64,000 bases of DNA. Origin: Microvirga thermotolerans (GTDB lineage: Bacteria > Pseudomonadota > Alphaproteobacteria > Rhizobiales > Beijerinckiaceae). Both the position numbers and the translations under genes were made by a program. Where the stretch lies: contig NZ_CP045423.1 in NCBI RefSeq assembly GCF_009363855.1, positions 2,448,001-2,512,000 on the forward strand. The letters run 5' to 3'. Shown here piece by piece: positions 36,092 through 46,238 of the stretch (the first letter of the stretch is position 1; each line of letters begins with the position of its first letter). The notes below the pieces were generated by a model. It was not told the origin of the DNA. It worked only from the letters and a program-made list of their open reading frames with translations, and made no database searches.

Positions 36092-36610
36092 TCACGCCGC
36101 TTCGCCTGTCTTGGCATAGGCCCCGAAAACGCGGGCGAGCTTCGCCGCCGGCGCGTTGGCGAGCTGAGCGACCTTCGTAGCCGGAGCCTGGATGAGGCCG
36201 ACCAGCTTGGCGCGCAGTTCGTCGAGGGACGGGAGGGTGGCAAGCGCCTTCACTCCGTCCACGTTCAGGGCGGTCGCGCCCATTGCGCCGCCAAGGATCA
36301 CGAGCTTGTCGTTGGCCTTGGCGAAATCGACAGCGACCTTGGGCGCCGCGACCGGATCGCTCGAATAGGCGATCAGGGTCGGGCCTTTCATGAGGCCCGA
36401 GATGGACGCGACGTCCGTGCCTTCGAGAGCGATCTTGGCGAGGCGGTTCTTCGCGACCTTCACGGTGGCGCCGGCCTGCTTCATCTGCGTGCGCAGCTTC
36501 TGCATCTCGGCGACCGTAAGGCCAGCATAGTGGGCCACGACGACGACGCCCGTGTTGCTGAACACGTCGTTGAGCGTCGAGACGAGCTCGCGTTTTGCTG
36601 CTCTGTCCAC
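36092..36610 (-). CDS. rplJ: 50S ribosomal protein L10
   Basis: L10 anchors the L7/L12 stalk and commonly represses its own operon by binding the rplJ leader. The 172 residues start with GTG ([20 protein letters not shown]), with GGAGAG upstream, and the length matches the family. The middle [20 protein letters not shown] is conserved, and the C-terminal helix that carries the L12 dimers is present. A long structured gap precedes the gene. Confidence 0.98.
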   Translation of the reverse strand: MDRAAKRELVSTLNDVFSNTGVVVVAHYAGLTVAEMQKLRTQMKQAGATVKVAKNRLAKIALEGTDVASISGLMKGPTLIAYSSDPVAAPKVAVDFAKANDKLVILGGAMGATALNVDGVKALATLPSLDELRAKLVGLIQAPATKVAQLANAPAAKLARVFGAYAKTGEAA

Positions 36611-37340
36611 TGGGCTCTCTCCGGTTGGCGGAAATCTCCGCCGGTTGCACCTGTCGCTCTTGGGCGCCTCGGCCTGGGCCGCAGGCGCCGTCGAACGACG
36701 CTCTCGCAAGCCCTGTCCCCCAGCCCGCACCCCGAGGGGAGCGCACCAGGCGAGATGGTTCGAACCGAACGGCCCGGCTCGCGTTGACGAGCCGAAATTC
36801 GGCTTCCCCGTCTATGCAGGCCCTCGCGAATTAAGCCGGGCTTGCCGGCACCTGCAGTCTCGGACAGGACATAGCCGGATCGCGCCAAAGGGAAACCTTT
36901 GGCCCGCCGGCCTGTCACCGCCCCTTGCGGGGCGGATTTCACAGCCGAAAGCTCAACCTTGCAGCCGAGCCTTGGCATATTTCTGAAGATTCAACGCGTC
37001 TCCTTAAACCCTTTTCCCTGGCCTGCCAAGGGGGGGGCGGACGATTTCCGAAGGCTCCCAGGTGCCGTTCGACGTTACGTCATCAAGCTCCGGAACGGCC
37101 GCAGGGCGCGGAAAATTCAGGGATGCCGCGGATCGTCGCGGACGGAAGCCTGGATCCGGCGCTTGCCGCCGTCTCGCCCGGAGTTCGCCTCGTCGTGCAG
37201 CCTCCCGAAGGTCAGCCGTCCCGTCAGGACGCAGTGGATCACGGCCGGCTTGTGGAGGAAACTCCCGATCGCCAGGGCGACGCAGAGGGGCACGCCCAGG
37301 CCCGGCTGCCCAACAATATGGAACTTGGCTGCGGAAACAA
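36611..37340 (-). promoter_or_regulatory. Long structured leader region before rplJ
   Basis: This gap between rplA and rplJ holds several hairpins on the minus strand: CCAAAGG/CCTTTGG at 36885-36902, CCGCCCC/GGGGCGG with a GCAA loop at 36918-36935, and the dyad GCCGAA/TTCGGC at 36791-36803. An L10-responsive leader is expected in this place in many bacteria, but I could not match the Rfam consensus by eye. No convincing -35/-10 pair was found. A GC3-rich small frame lies at 37117-37293. Confidence 0.45.
37117..37293 (-). CDS. Possible small ORF or gene remnant between rplA and rplJ
   Basis: A 58-codon minus-strand frame starting at GTG has G or C at about 90 percent of third positions, like the real genes here. 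The frame stays open upstream through the rplA terminator. It reads VPLCVALAIGSFLHKPAVIH at the start and ends in DDPRHP. There is no good ribosome-binding site and I do not recognise a family. It may be a short gene, a decayed remnant, or a chance frame. Confidence 0.25.
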   Translation of the reverse strand: MPLCVALAIGSFLHKPAVIHCVLTGRLTFGRLHDEANSGRDGGKRRIQASVRDDPRHP

Positions 37341-37366
37341 AAAGGCCCGGATCGCTCCGGGCCTTT
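37336..37366 (-). terminator. Rho-independent terminator after rplA
   Basis: A 10-bp perfect stem (AAAGGCCCGG with CCGGGCCTTT, 6-base loop) is followed on the minus strand by TTGTTT. It lies 20 bases past the rplA stop and ends the rplK-rplA unit. Confidence 0.9.
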
Positions 37367-37386
37367 TCCGACGTCTTGCGAGGCGC

Positions 37387-38088
<702 letters not shown>

Positions 38089-38098
38089 CGTGCCCTCC

Positions 38099-38527
38099 TT
38101 ACGCCACTTCCAGGCCCATCGAGCGGGCGGAGCCCTCGATCATGGCCATGGCGGAATCAACGGTGTCGCAGTTGAGATCGACCATCTTCTTCTCGGCGAT
38201 CTCGCGGATCTGGGCGCGCGTCACCGTGCCGGCCTTGCCGCCCTTGCCCGGGGTCTGGGACCCCTTCTCGATCTTGGCCGCCTTCTTCAGGAAGTAGGAG
38301 ACCGGAGGCTGCTTCATCTCGAAGGTGAAGGAGCGATCCTGATACGCGGTGATGATCACCGGGATCGGCATGCCCTTCTCCATCTGCGAGGTCTTCGCGT
38401 TGAAGGCCTTGCAGAACTCCATGATGTTGAGGCCGCGCTGACCCAGCGCCGGACCGATGGGCGGCGACGGGTTGGCCGCGCCGGCGGGCACCTGAAGCTT
38501 GATGTAGCCCGCGATTTTCTTAGCCAT
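38099..38527 (-). CDS. rplK: 50S ribosomal protein L11
   Basis: L11 binds the GTPase-associated centre and is needed for RelA activation and thiopeptide binding. The 142 residues start [20 protein letters not shown] and include [20 protein letters not shown] with the conserved proline-rich thiostrepton region. The 214-bp gap to nusG carries several GC hairpins, including a 9-bp stem at 38688-38712 that could attenuate transcription. Confidence 0.99.
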   Translation of the reverse strand: MAKKIAGYIKLQVPAGAANPSPPIGPALGQRGLNIMEFCKAFNAKTSQMEKGMPIPVIITAYQDRSFTFEMKQPPVSYFLKKAAKIEKGSQTPGKGGKAGTVTRAQIREIAEKKMVDLNCDTVDSAMAMIEGSARSMGLEVA

Positions 38528-38741
38528 AGGACTGCTCTCCAATGGACCAGCCGCCCGGAGCCGACCGGACGGGATGGTGGTTGCAGGTCGCGGTTCGGAC
38601 CGTCGCCCCCGGCTGGCGACCGGGCGGACCTCCCGCGGATGAACGGCCCCTCAGGGCCGAAAGGCGACGCCGGCTCCGGAAAGGCCCCGGCCGGGCTCCA
38701 TGCGCCCGGCCGCGGACCGCCCGGAAGGGCCGCCCGACGGA

Positions 38742-39275
38742 TCAGATCTTCTCGACCTGGCCGTATTCGAGTTCGACCGGCGTGGCGCGGCCGAAGATGG
38801 ACACCGCCACCTTGAGGCGGGCCCGGGCATGGTCGACCTCCTCGACCACGCCGTTGAAGGAGGCGAAGGGACCGTCGGAAACGCGGACCTGCTCGCCCAC
38901 CTCGAAGCTGACGGAAGGCTTGGGATGGTCGACGCCCTCGGCGACCTGCCCCTTGATCCGCTCCGCCTCCCGGTCCGGAATCGGAACCGGCTTGGACTTG
39001 TCGGCCCCCAGGAAGCCGGTGACCTTCGGCGTGTTCTTGATGAGGTGGTAGACCTCGTCCGTCAGGTCGCACTTCACCAGCACGTAGCCCGGGAAGAACT
39101 TGCGCTCGGTATCGACCTTGCGGCCCCGGCGCACCTCGACGACCTTCTCGGTCGGCACCAGCACCTCGTCGAACTTGTCCTCGAGGCCGCGCTGGGCAGC
39201 CTGATCCTTGATCGACTGGGCGACCTTGTTCTCGAAATTCGAATAAGCGTGGACGATGTACCAACGCTTCGCCAT
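38742..39275 (-). CDS. nusG: Transcription termination/antitermination protein NusG
   Basis: NusG binds RNA polymerase and links it to Rho or to ribosomal S10. The 177 residues have the NGN domain (KRWYIVHAYSNFENKVAQSI, FFPGYVLVKCDLTDEVYHLI) and a C-terminal KOW domain (FEVGEQVRVSDGPFASFNGV). I start at MAKRWYIV, with AAGAGG eight bases upstream, rather than at a GTG three codons earlier. It follows secE by 12 bp. Confidence 0.99.
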   Translation of the reverse strand: MAKRWYIVHAYSNFENKVAQSIKDQAAQRGLEDKFDEVLVPTEKVVEVRRGRKVDTERKFFPGYVLVKCDLTDEVYHLIKNTPKVTGFLGADKSKPVPIPDREAERIKGQVAEGVDHPKPSVSFEVGEQVRVSDGPFASFNGVVEEVDHARARLKVAVSIFGRATPVELEYGQVEKI

Positions 39276-39287
39276 CGCAGCCACCTC

Positions 39288-39488
39288 TTAACCGCCGAAC
39301 CCGAGGAGGACGGTCCGGACCATCCACCCCATAGCCTGATCCGCCACAAAGAAGAACAGGCAGGCGACCAGGACCATCACGAAGACCATCGCGGTCGTGA
39401 TCATGGTCTCCTTGCGGGTCGGCCAGGTCACCTTGGCGGCTTCCGAGCGCACCTGCTGTAGAAAATCGAACGGGTTCGTCTTTGCCAT
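39288..39488 (-). CDS. secE: Protein translocase subunit SecE
   Basis: SecE is the clamp helix of the SecYEG translocon. The 66-residue single-span form starts MAKTNPFDFLQQVRSEAAKV, with the amphipathic WPTRKET segment and one membrane helix (TTAMVFVMVLVACLFFFVAD). Upstream in-frame sequence runs into the tRNA-Trp gene and is not coding. The secE-nusG-rplKA order is universal in bacteria. Confidence 0.97.
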   Translation of the reverse strand: MAKTNPFDFLQQVRSEAAKVTWPTRKETMITTAMVFVMVLVACLFFFVADQAMGWMVRTVLLGFGG

Positions 39489-39650
39489 TTCGCCTGTGCC
39501 CACAGGCTCCTGGAGCGGCTGCGGGTCCTCTGGAGGGCACGATTCGGCCCAAAGTGAAGGGGCGCGAAGCCGCTCTGTCGAGCTTCGCGCCACCCTCGAA
39601 ACCATCATCGGGGCGCTCTGTAACGCAAAACGCCCCCTTTGTCGATCCGC

Positions 39651-39727
39651 TGGCAGGAGTGGAGGGACTCGAACCCCCAACCCCCGGTTTTGGAGACCGG
39701 TGCTCTAGCCGATTGAGCTACACTCCT
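39651..39727 (-). tRNA. tRNA-Trp (anticodon CCA)
   Basis: Full cloverleaf on the minus strand. The acceptor AGGAGTG pairs with CACTCCT, the anticodon stem CCGGT/ACCGG holds the loop CTCCAAA with anticodon CCA, the T arm reads GGTTCGAGTC, and CCA is encoded at the 3' end. It lies between tuf copy 2 and secE. Confidence 0.98.
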
Positions 39728-39767
39728 CCGGCGGACCACGGGTGGCGGCGATCCGCCACCCGGAACG

Positions 39768-40960
<1,193 letters not shown>

Positions 40961-41066
40961 TGATCTCTACCTTACCGAGGCCAGGAACAAAATTCTCAGG
41001 GCGTCCCGATATTGCGGTTGCGCTAAATGCGCAAGAGCCAATTTCGATATGCCGTTAGATAATCCC

Positions 41067-41573
41067 TCAACAGCGCGGAGCCAATGTCCGGGCGGTCGAT
41101 GGCCGGGCGACCCCGGTGAGGAGCCCTCCGATCGGCCGCCGGCTCGCCCACGGCCCTTCGTACCGCAGGACCGGCCGCCCGGTCGCCTTGTCCACGAGGT
41201 CGATCTCCGCCTTGAGCTTGGCGTCGCTGTCGACGAACGCCCGGCGGGCGGCCGACGGGACGTCGAAGGCCTTCAGCCGGACCACGGCCGCCAGCGGGCG
41301 CCTGCCCATGAAGATCGGGCCGATCAGGGCGGCGAAATCCGCCCTCAGCCGGGCGTCGAGGGCGGCCCGGAAGTGGCCGACCAGCTCCGAGAAGCGGTTG
41401 GCCGGCCCGGTCTGGATCCGGTCGACCGTTTCCGAATCGAGCGCATGGGTCCGGAGGTACGCCTCCTCCTCGCCGGGCCAGGAGCGGATGACCTCCACGC
41501 CCTCCACGGTCACCTCGGCGATCCTGTACTGCCGGAAGTCGTCCACGGCCAGGCCGTGCGGCGGAACGGTCAT
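41067..41573 (-). CDS. Hypothetical protein upstream of tuf copy 2 (probably frameshifted at its C-terminus)
   Basis: I do not recognise this protein of about 168 residues. It reads MTVPPHGLAVDDFRQYRIAE, then VTVEGVEVIRSWPGEEEAYL, and has the coding bias of the region. After GGLLTGVARP the frame ends in an unlikely tail. Shifting by one base near 41095 continues as DIGSALLRDYLTAYRNWLL up to a stop at 41023, which looks like a natural C-terminal helix. Upstream of the ATG the frame contains GGCVSEAGC, which could be part of a lipoprotein signal if the true start is earlier. It sits between tRNA-Gly and tuf. Confidence 0.55.
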   Translation of the reverse strand: MTVPPHGLAVDDFRQYRIAEVTVEGVEVIRSWPGEEEAYLRTHALDSETVDRIQTGPANRFSELVGHFRAALDARLRADFAALIGPIFMGRRPLAAVVRLKAFDVPSAARRAFVDSDAKLKAEIDLVDKATGRPVLRYEGPWASRRPIGGLLTGVARPSTARTLAPRC

Positions 41574-41656
41574 GCATCCGGCCTCGCTAACGCACCCGCC
41601 CGGCCGCGGCAACGGGACCAAAGCCTGTCTTAGAGAGGGAGGAGCCGGGGAGAAGG

Positions 41657-41730
41657 TGGAGCGGGTGAGGGGAATCGAACCCCCGTATTCAGCTTGGAAG
41701 GCTGCTGCTCTACCATTGAGCTACACCCGC
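41657..41730 (-). tRNA. tRNA-Gly (anticodon TCC)
   Basis: Minus-strand cloverleaf. The acceptor GCGGGTG pairs with CACCCGC, the anticodon loop is CTTCCAA with anticodon TCC, the T loop is GGTTCGATTC, and CCA is encoded. It lies 18 bases after tRNA-Tyr in the same transcript. Confidence 0.97.
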
Positions 41731-41748
41731 GACCGACGGAGGTTTGGG

Positions 41749-41833
41749 TGGTGGGGGAAGTAGGACTCGAACCTACGAAGGCATAGCCAGCGGATTTACA
41801 GTCCGCCCCCTTTGCCGCTCGGGACATTCCCCC
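41749..41833 (-). tRNA. tRNA-Tyr (anticodon GTA)
   Basis: Minus-strand class II tRNA of 85 bases with a long variable arm. The acceptor GGGGGAA pairs with TTCCCCC, the anticodon loop CTGTAAA holds GTA, the T arm reads GGTTCGAGTC, and CCA is encoded. It is the first gene after a strong promoter-like sequence. Confidence 0.98.
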
Positions 41834-41904
41834 ATTCTGCCCAACCAGAACGCAACGCGTTTTGGCCGTTCGACGGAAGCCCCGGCAGGGCGTCCGTGGG
41901 CGCT

Positions 41905-41933
41905 CTTATGGTGACCCGAGGGGCCGGTGTCAA
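41905..41933 (-). promoter_or_regulatory. Candidate strong promoter of the tRNA-Tyr/tuf/secE unit
   Basis: On the minus strand a perfect TTGACA is followed after 17 bases by CATAAG. Transcription would start about 65 bases before tRNA-Tyr. This lies in the 185-bp divergent gap before rlmB. Confidence 0.7.
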
Positions 41934-42018
41934 CAGCAAAGCGCATTTCTCCCGCGCCCGGTCGTGCCATCCGGAGTCCTGTGGTATGTGCCGGGCTCCA
42001 CCGGACAGATCGAGCACC

Positions 42019-42843
42019 ATGAGCGACCGCCCCTCCCCCTCCCGCAAGCCCCGCTTCCAGCGTCCCGCAGGAAAGGGCGGACGCCGCGACCACGGACCCC
42101 GCCGCACCTTCGGCGACCCGGAAACCGTCGTCCTCTACGGCTGGCACCCGGTCGTGGAGGCCCTGCGCAACGGCAGGCGCACGATTCGCCGCCTGCTCGC
42201 CACCGAGAATTCGGCCCGCCGGCTCCAGGAGGAGCTGGGCGCTCCCCTGCCCGTCGAGCCCGAGATCGTCCGCCCCGACGAGATCAACCGTCTCGTCGAG
42301 GCGGATGCGGTGCACCAGGGACTCTACATGGAGGCCTCGCCCCTGCCTTCGCCGAGCGTGGATACCCTGAGCGGCAGGGGCGTCGTCCTCGCCCTCGACC
42401 AGATCACCGACCCGCACAACGTGGGCGCCATCGTGCGCACGGCCGCCGCCTTCGGCGTCGAGGCCATCATCACCACGGCCCGGCACAGCCCGGCCGCCAC
42501 GGGCGTCCTGGCGAAGTCCGCCTCCGGGGGCCTCGAGCACGTGCCCTTCATGGTCGTCAGGAACCTGGCGGACACCCTGATCGCCCTCGGCGAGCGGGGC
42601 TTCCAGCGGGTCGGGCTCGATTCGACCGGCGAGCGGCGCCTCGACGAGATGGCGCTCCGGGAGCCGGTCGTGCTGGTCCTCGGCTCGGAGGGAAAGGGCC
42701 TGCGCCAGCGGACACGGGAATGCTGCGACGCCATCGGCCGGCTCGACATGCCGGGCGCCATCAAGAGCCTGAACGTCTCCAATGCCGCGGCGATCTCGCT
42801 TTTCGCGGTGACGAGGGCCGTCGCGTCGGCGGCCAAGGCCTGA
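42019..42843 (+). CDS. rlmB: 23S rRNA (guanosine-2'-O-)-methyltransferase RlmB
   Basis: It methylates the ribose of G2251 in the P loop of 23S rRNA, using S-adenosylmethionine and the SPOUT trefoil-knot fold. The 274 residues start MSDRPSPSRKPRFQ with a basic N-terminal tail. An RNA-binding substrate domain follows (TVVLYGWHPVVEALRNGRRT). The SpoU motifs are LALDQITDPHNVGAIVRTAA, LVLGSEGKGLRQ and PGAIKSLNVSNAAAISLF. The start at 42019 was chosen because the upstream frame overlaps tRNA-Tyr. A 7-bp hairpin (TGAGGAA/TTCCTCA) overlaps the stop codon. Confidence 0.95.
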   Translation: MSDRPSPSRKPRFQRPAGKGGRRDHGPRRTFGDPETVVLYGWHPVVEALRNGRRTIRRLLATENSARRLQEELGAPLPVEPEIVRPDEINRLVEADAVHQGLYMEASPLPSPSVDTLSGRGVVLALDQITDPHNVGAIVRTAAAFGVEAIITTARHSPAATGVLAKSASGGLEHVPFMVVRNLADTLIALGERGFQRVGLDSTGERRLDEMALREPVVLVLGSEGKGLRQRTRECCDAIGRLDMPGAIKSLNVSNAAAISLFAVTRAVASAAKA

Positions 42844-43045
42844 GGAACCATTCCTCAACCCCGTGAAACAATTCGTGAAATTCAACGCCGGCCCTTCGGC
42901 TTAGACGGAAGTCGAAACTACCAATTGGGAATTGTGGCGGCCCGCGCCGCAGTTAGCCTTCCATCCTGTGCGATTCCGGCGCCAAGGGCACCGGGAGCCA
43001 AAGACCCGGTCCACCGGGCGTCTTCACATCTTGGAAGGAAACGCT

Positions 43046-44725
43046 ATGGCAACTGCAGCAACGACGCCGAGGTCGGACTCCGACGTCCGACCTATGAGCC
43101 GTGAGGAGAGGAAGGTCATCGTCGCCTCCTCGGCCGGCACGGTCTTTGAGTGGTACGATTTCTACCTCGCCGGTTCGCTCGCGGCGAACATCAGCCAGAA
43201 CTTCGTCCCGGGCACCAACGACACGGCCAAGTTCATCTTCGTGCTGTTCGGCTTCGCCGCCGGCTTCGCCGTGCGCCCGTTCGGCGCCCTGGTGTTCGGC
43301 CGCCTGGGCGACATGATCGGCCGCAAGTACACCTTCCTCGTCACCATGACGATCATGGGTCTCGCGACCTTCCTGGTCGGCCTGCTGCCGGGATACGAGA
43401 CGATCGGCTACCTCGCGCCGACGGTCTTCATCATCTGCCGCCTCCTGCAGGGCCTGGCGCTCGGCGGCGAGTACGGCGGTGCGGCGACCTACGTGGCGGA
43501 GCATGCCCCCCACGGGCGGCGCGGCTTCTACACGTCGTGGATCCAGACCACCGCGACGGTGGGCCTGTTCCTCTCGCTGATCGTGATCCTGACGCTGCGC
43601 CTGACCATGTCGCCCGAGGCCTTCGCGGCCTACGGCTGGCGCATCCCGTTCCTGCTCTCCATCATCCTGCTGGGCTTCTCGGTCTGGATCCGCCTGCAAC
43701 TCGCCGAGTCGCCGGCCTTCCAGAAGATGAAGGAGGAAGGCACCCAGTCCAAGGCGCCGCTCACCGAGGCCTTCGGCCGCTGGGAGAACGCCAAGGTCGC
43801 CATCATCGCCCTCCTGGGCGGCACGGCAGGACAGGCGGTCGTCTGGTACACCGGCCAGTTCTACGCCCTCTTCTTCCTGACCCAGACCCTGAAGATCGAC
43901 GGCACCACCGCCAACCTGATGATCGCCTTCGCGCTCCTCATCGGCACGCCGTTCTTCATCTTCTTCGGCTGGCTGTCGGACAAGGTGGGCCGCAAGCCGA
44001 TCCTTCTCCTCGGCTGCCTCATCGCCGCGATCACCTACTTCCCGCTCTTCTCCTCGCTGGCCAAGACGGTCAATCCGAAGCTGGTCGAGGCGACGAACCA
44101 AGTGAAGGTCGAGATCGCTGCCGACCCGGCGAAGTGCAGCTTCCTGTTCGACCCGGTGGGCGTGCGCGTCTTCACCGAGCCGTGCGATGTGGTTCGCCGC
44201 ACCCTGGCCAACAACTCGATCCACTACGAGCTGGTCAAGGCACCGGCGGGCGCCCCGATGACCGCCAAGGTCAACGGCACCGAGGTTCCGGTGACCGACA
44301 AGACCGGCGCGGCCCTGGTGGCGGCCGCCCAGGCGGCGGGCTATCCCAAGGCCGGCGATCCGTCGATCCTGAAGACCCCGTCCGTCGGCGGCGTGCTCTC
44401 CGACGCGCGGGCCCTGACGGCCATCGGCATCCTGTTCATCCTGGTCATCTACGTGACCATGGTCTACGGCCCGATCGCCGCCATGCTTGTGGAACTGTTC
44501 CCGACCCGCATCCGGTACTCCGGCATGTCGCTGCCGTACCACATCGGCAACGGCTGGTTCGGCGGCTTCCTGCCCCCGACCGCCTTCGCCATCGTGGCGG
44601 CCTCGGGCAACATCTTCTCGGGCCTCTGGTATCCCATCATCATCGCCCTCATGACCTTCGTCATCGGCCTCCTGTTCGTGCCGGAGACGAAGAACCGGGA
44701 TATCTTCACCTACGAGAACGAGTGA
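43046..44725 (+). CDS. MFS transporter, metabolite:H+ symporter (MHS) family
   Basis: An inner-membrane proton symporter for organic acids or related metabolites; the substrate is unknown. The 559 residues start MATAATTPRSDSD after a GGAAGGA site. They show SSAGTVFEWYDFYLAGSLAA in helix 1, the loop 2-3 motif GRLGDMIGRKYTF, and GGEYGGAATYVAEHAP, all MHS marks. It is about 120 residues longer than most MHS proteins because of a hydrophilic insert near 350-470 that contains two cysteines (AKCSFLF and TEPCDVV). The C-terminal helices include LVELFPTRIRYSGMSLPYHI. It is monocistronic, ending in a UUCG terminator. Confidence 0.92.
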   Translation: MATAATTPRSDSDVRPMSREERKVIVASSAGTVFEWYDFYLAGSLAANISQNFVPGTNDTAKFIFVLFGFAAGFAVRPFGALVFGRLGDMIGRKYTFLVTMTIMGLATFLVGLLPGYETIGYLAPTVFIICRLLQGLALGGEYGGAATYVAEHAPHGRRGFYTSWIQTTATVGLFLSLIVILTLRLTMSPEAFAAYGWRIPFLLSIILLGFSVWIRLQLAESPAFQKMKEEGTQSKAPLTEAFGRWENAKVAIIALLGGTAGQAVVWYTGQFYALFFLTQTLKIDGTTANLMIAFALLIGTPFFIFFGWLSDKVGRKPILLLGCLIAAITYFPLFSSLAKTVNPKLVEATNQVKVEIAADPAKCSFLFDPVGVRVFTEPCDVVRRTLANNSIHYELVKAPAGAPMTAKVNGTEVPVTDKTGAALVAAAQAAGYPKAGDPSILKTPSVGGVLSDARALTAIGILFILVIYVTMVYGPIAAMLVELFPTRIRYSGMSLPYHIGNGWFGGFLPPTAFAIVAASGNIFSGLWYPIIIALMTFVIGLLFVPETKNRDIFTYENE

Positions 44726-44752
44726 GCCGCGGCTCAGGCCTCGAAAGAAGGA

Positions 44753-44777
44753 AAGCCCCGCTTCGGCGGGGCTTTTT
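44753..44777 (+). terminator. Rho-independent terminator with UUCG tetraloop
   Basis: A 9-bp perfect stem (AAGCCCCGC with GCGGGGCTT) closes a TTCG loop and is followed by TTT. It lies 28 bases after the MHS transporter stop. Confidence 0.92.
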
Positions 44778-44839
44778 CATGGGACGGGCATGGAAGACGG
44801 ACATGGAACTTGGTCTGTGCGCTCTGCGGCGCCGGCGGC

Positions 44840-45193
44840 TCAGTAGCAGGTGGTGACGGGACGGACCATCCACCCTTCGCCCTCCACCCAGAGCTTCATG
44901 CGCGAGCGATTGCAGTTCGGCCTGTCGGCGGCCCCGATGGAACCCGTGACCTCCGGATCCTTGGCTGCGAGAGTGGCGGCCGTCCTCTGCCCGGATTTTT
45001 CCGCGAGCTTCGCATCGCCCTTCGAGTCATGGCGGGCCACGCCTTGGGCGGACGGGTGTGACGCGTTATGGGATGCCTGGGCAGGCAGGATCGGGAAGGA
45101 AAGTCCCGCCGCGACCGCGGCCATGGCGATCACGTTCCTCTTCGCCGCCTCGGAGAAGAATCTCGGGGCCATAGGAGGCTTGACAACGGGCAT
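44840..45193 (-). CDS. Small exported protein of unknown function
   Basis: I do not recognise a characterised family. The 117-residue precursor starts MPVVKPPMAPRFFSEAAKRN with AAGGAG nine bases upstream, and a signal peptide ends near ILPAQA. The mature part is small and basic, contains KDPEVTGSIGAADRPNCNRS, and ends in LWVEGEGWMVRPVTTCY. Two cysteines could pair after export. The PEVTGSI motif recurs in my memory of small exported Rhizobiales proteins, but I could not check it. It is convergent with the MHS transporter. Confidence 0.7.
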   Translation of the reverse strand: MPVVKPPMAPRFFSEAAKRNVIAMAAVAAGLSFPILPAQASHNASHPSAQGVARHDSKGDAKLAEKSGQRTAATLAAKDPEVTGSIGAADRPNCNRSRMKLWVEGEGWMVRPVTTCY

Positions 45194-45337
45194 GGGATTG
45201 AACTCCTTGGAATCGATTGGGAGGACAATTCCACACCGGGCCGATGGTTTCGGTGTCGCGGGGCACATTATTTTTCGTGCCGAAGGGAACTTGCGCCCTC
45301 ATTCCGGCACTGCTACCTCATCCGCCATGCCCAGGAC

Positions 45338-45413
45338 GCCGGTTTAGCTCAGCTGGTAGAGCAACCGCCTTGTAAGCGGTAGGTCGGGGGTTCAAGTCCC
45401 TCAACCGGCACCA
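45338..45413 (+). tRNA. tRNA-Thr (anticodon TGT)
   Basis: Plus-strand cloverleaf of 76 bases. The acceptor GCCGGTT pairs with AACCGGC, the D arm is TAGCTCAGCTGGTAGA, the anticodon stem ACCGC/GCGGT holds the loop CTTGTAA with anticodon TGT, the T arm contains GGTTCAAGTC, and CCA is encoded. Confidence 0.98.
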
Positions 45414-45539
45414 CTTTCTCGGAGGCCGTGACATCGCCCGGCCGGGCAGCGCCCCGCGTCTCGGAGCTCATCCGGACATACGACCCCATCCCGCCCGCGG
45501 TCCGACGGGCGGTCTCTCCCCGTCACGCCGAAACCTCCC

Positions 45540-46049
45540 TCAGCGGGCCGCCTTTACCTGGCGCTCCAGGGACTGCGCCGTCTCGAGATGCTTCTGAAGG
45601 GTCGGCAGGGTCGCCTTGGCGTAGTCGCTGATCGCCCCGTCCGACCGCTTCGCCTCCTTCTGGTATTCGCCGATCTCCTTCTTGTGATCGGCGACCATGT
45701 GGGCGACGAACTGACGGTCGAAGGCGGCGCCGCTGAGCTTGGACATGCGGTCGTAGGTCGCCTTCTGCTCCTTGTTGGGCTCCGTCGGAGGCGTGACCTG
45801 GGCGGCCGTCGCCGCGGCACTGGCCTGATCCTTGGCGGCGGAATGATCCTGGACGAGCATCTGTCCGAAGGATTTCACGCCGTCGCTGGCACCCTTCTGC
45901 TGGGCCAACTGGCCCATGGCGATCTCGGCCATGTTCCCCTGGATCGCCTTCACGATGAACTGCCGGCCGGGATCGTCCTTGGCCGAGACGCCGAGGGGGG
46001 CAAGAGCGATAAGGGCGACGAGACCGGCTTTCGCGAACATGTTCGCCAT
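45540..46049 (-). CDS. DUF4142 domain exported protein
   Basis: A 169-residue precursor. A signal peptide (MANMFAKAGLVALIALAPLG, cleaved after VSA) is followed by a ferritin-like four-helix DUF4142 domain. The family pattern is visible in FIVKAIQGNMAEIAMGQLAQ, VKSFGQMLVQDHSAAKDQ and AFDRQFVAHMVADHKKEIGE, with histidines at the usual places. These periplasmic proteins often respond to stress, and their biochemical role is not settled. It lies between tRNA-Thr and another small exported protein on the minus strand. Confidence 0.88.
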   Translation of the reverse strand: MANMFAKAGLVALIALAPLGVSAKDDPGRQFIVKAIQGNMAEIAMGQLAQQKGASDGVKSFGQMLVQDHSAAKDQASAAATAAQVTPPTEPNKEQKATYDRMSKLSGAAFDRQFVAHMVADHKKEIGEYQKEAKRSDGAISDYAKATLPTLQKHLETAQSLERQVKAAR

Positions 46050-46238
46050 GGGTCATCTCCTCCGGATCGGTGCCGCGCACCGCTGTTGAACGGAAGAGAA
46101 CAGCCCAAGGGAAGAGCCGGTTCCTTCGAACGGCCACACCGAAGGTGCCTCGACAATCCTCGCCGCCCCCGCGAGCGGGCTTCCAAGGCCTGCCGAGGGC
46201 AGAAGGTTTATCGGTTCAGCGCCGACGGTTAAGAGACA

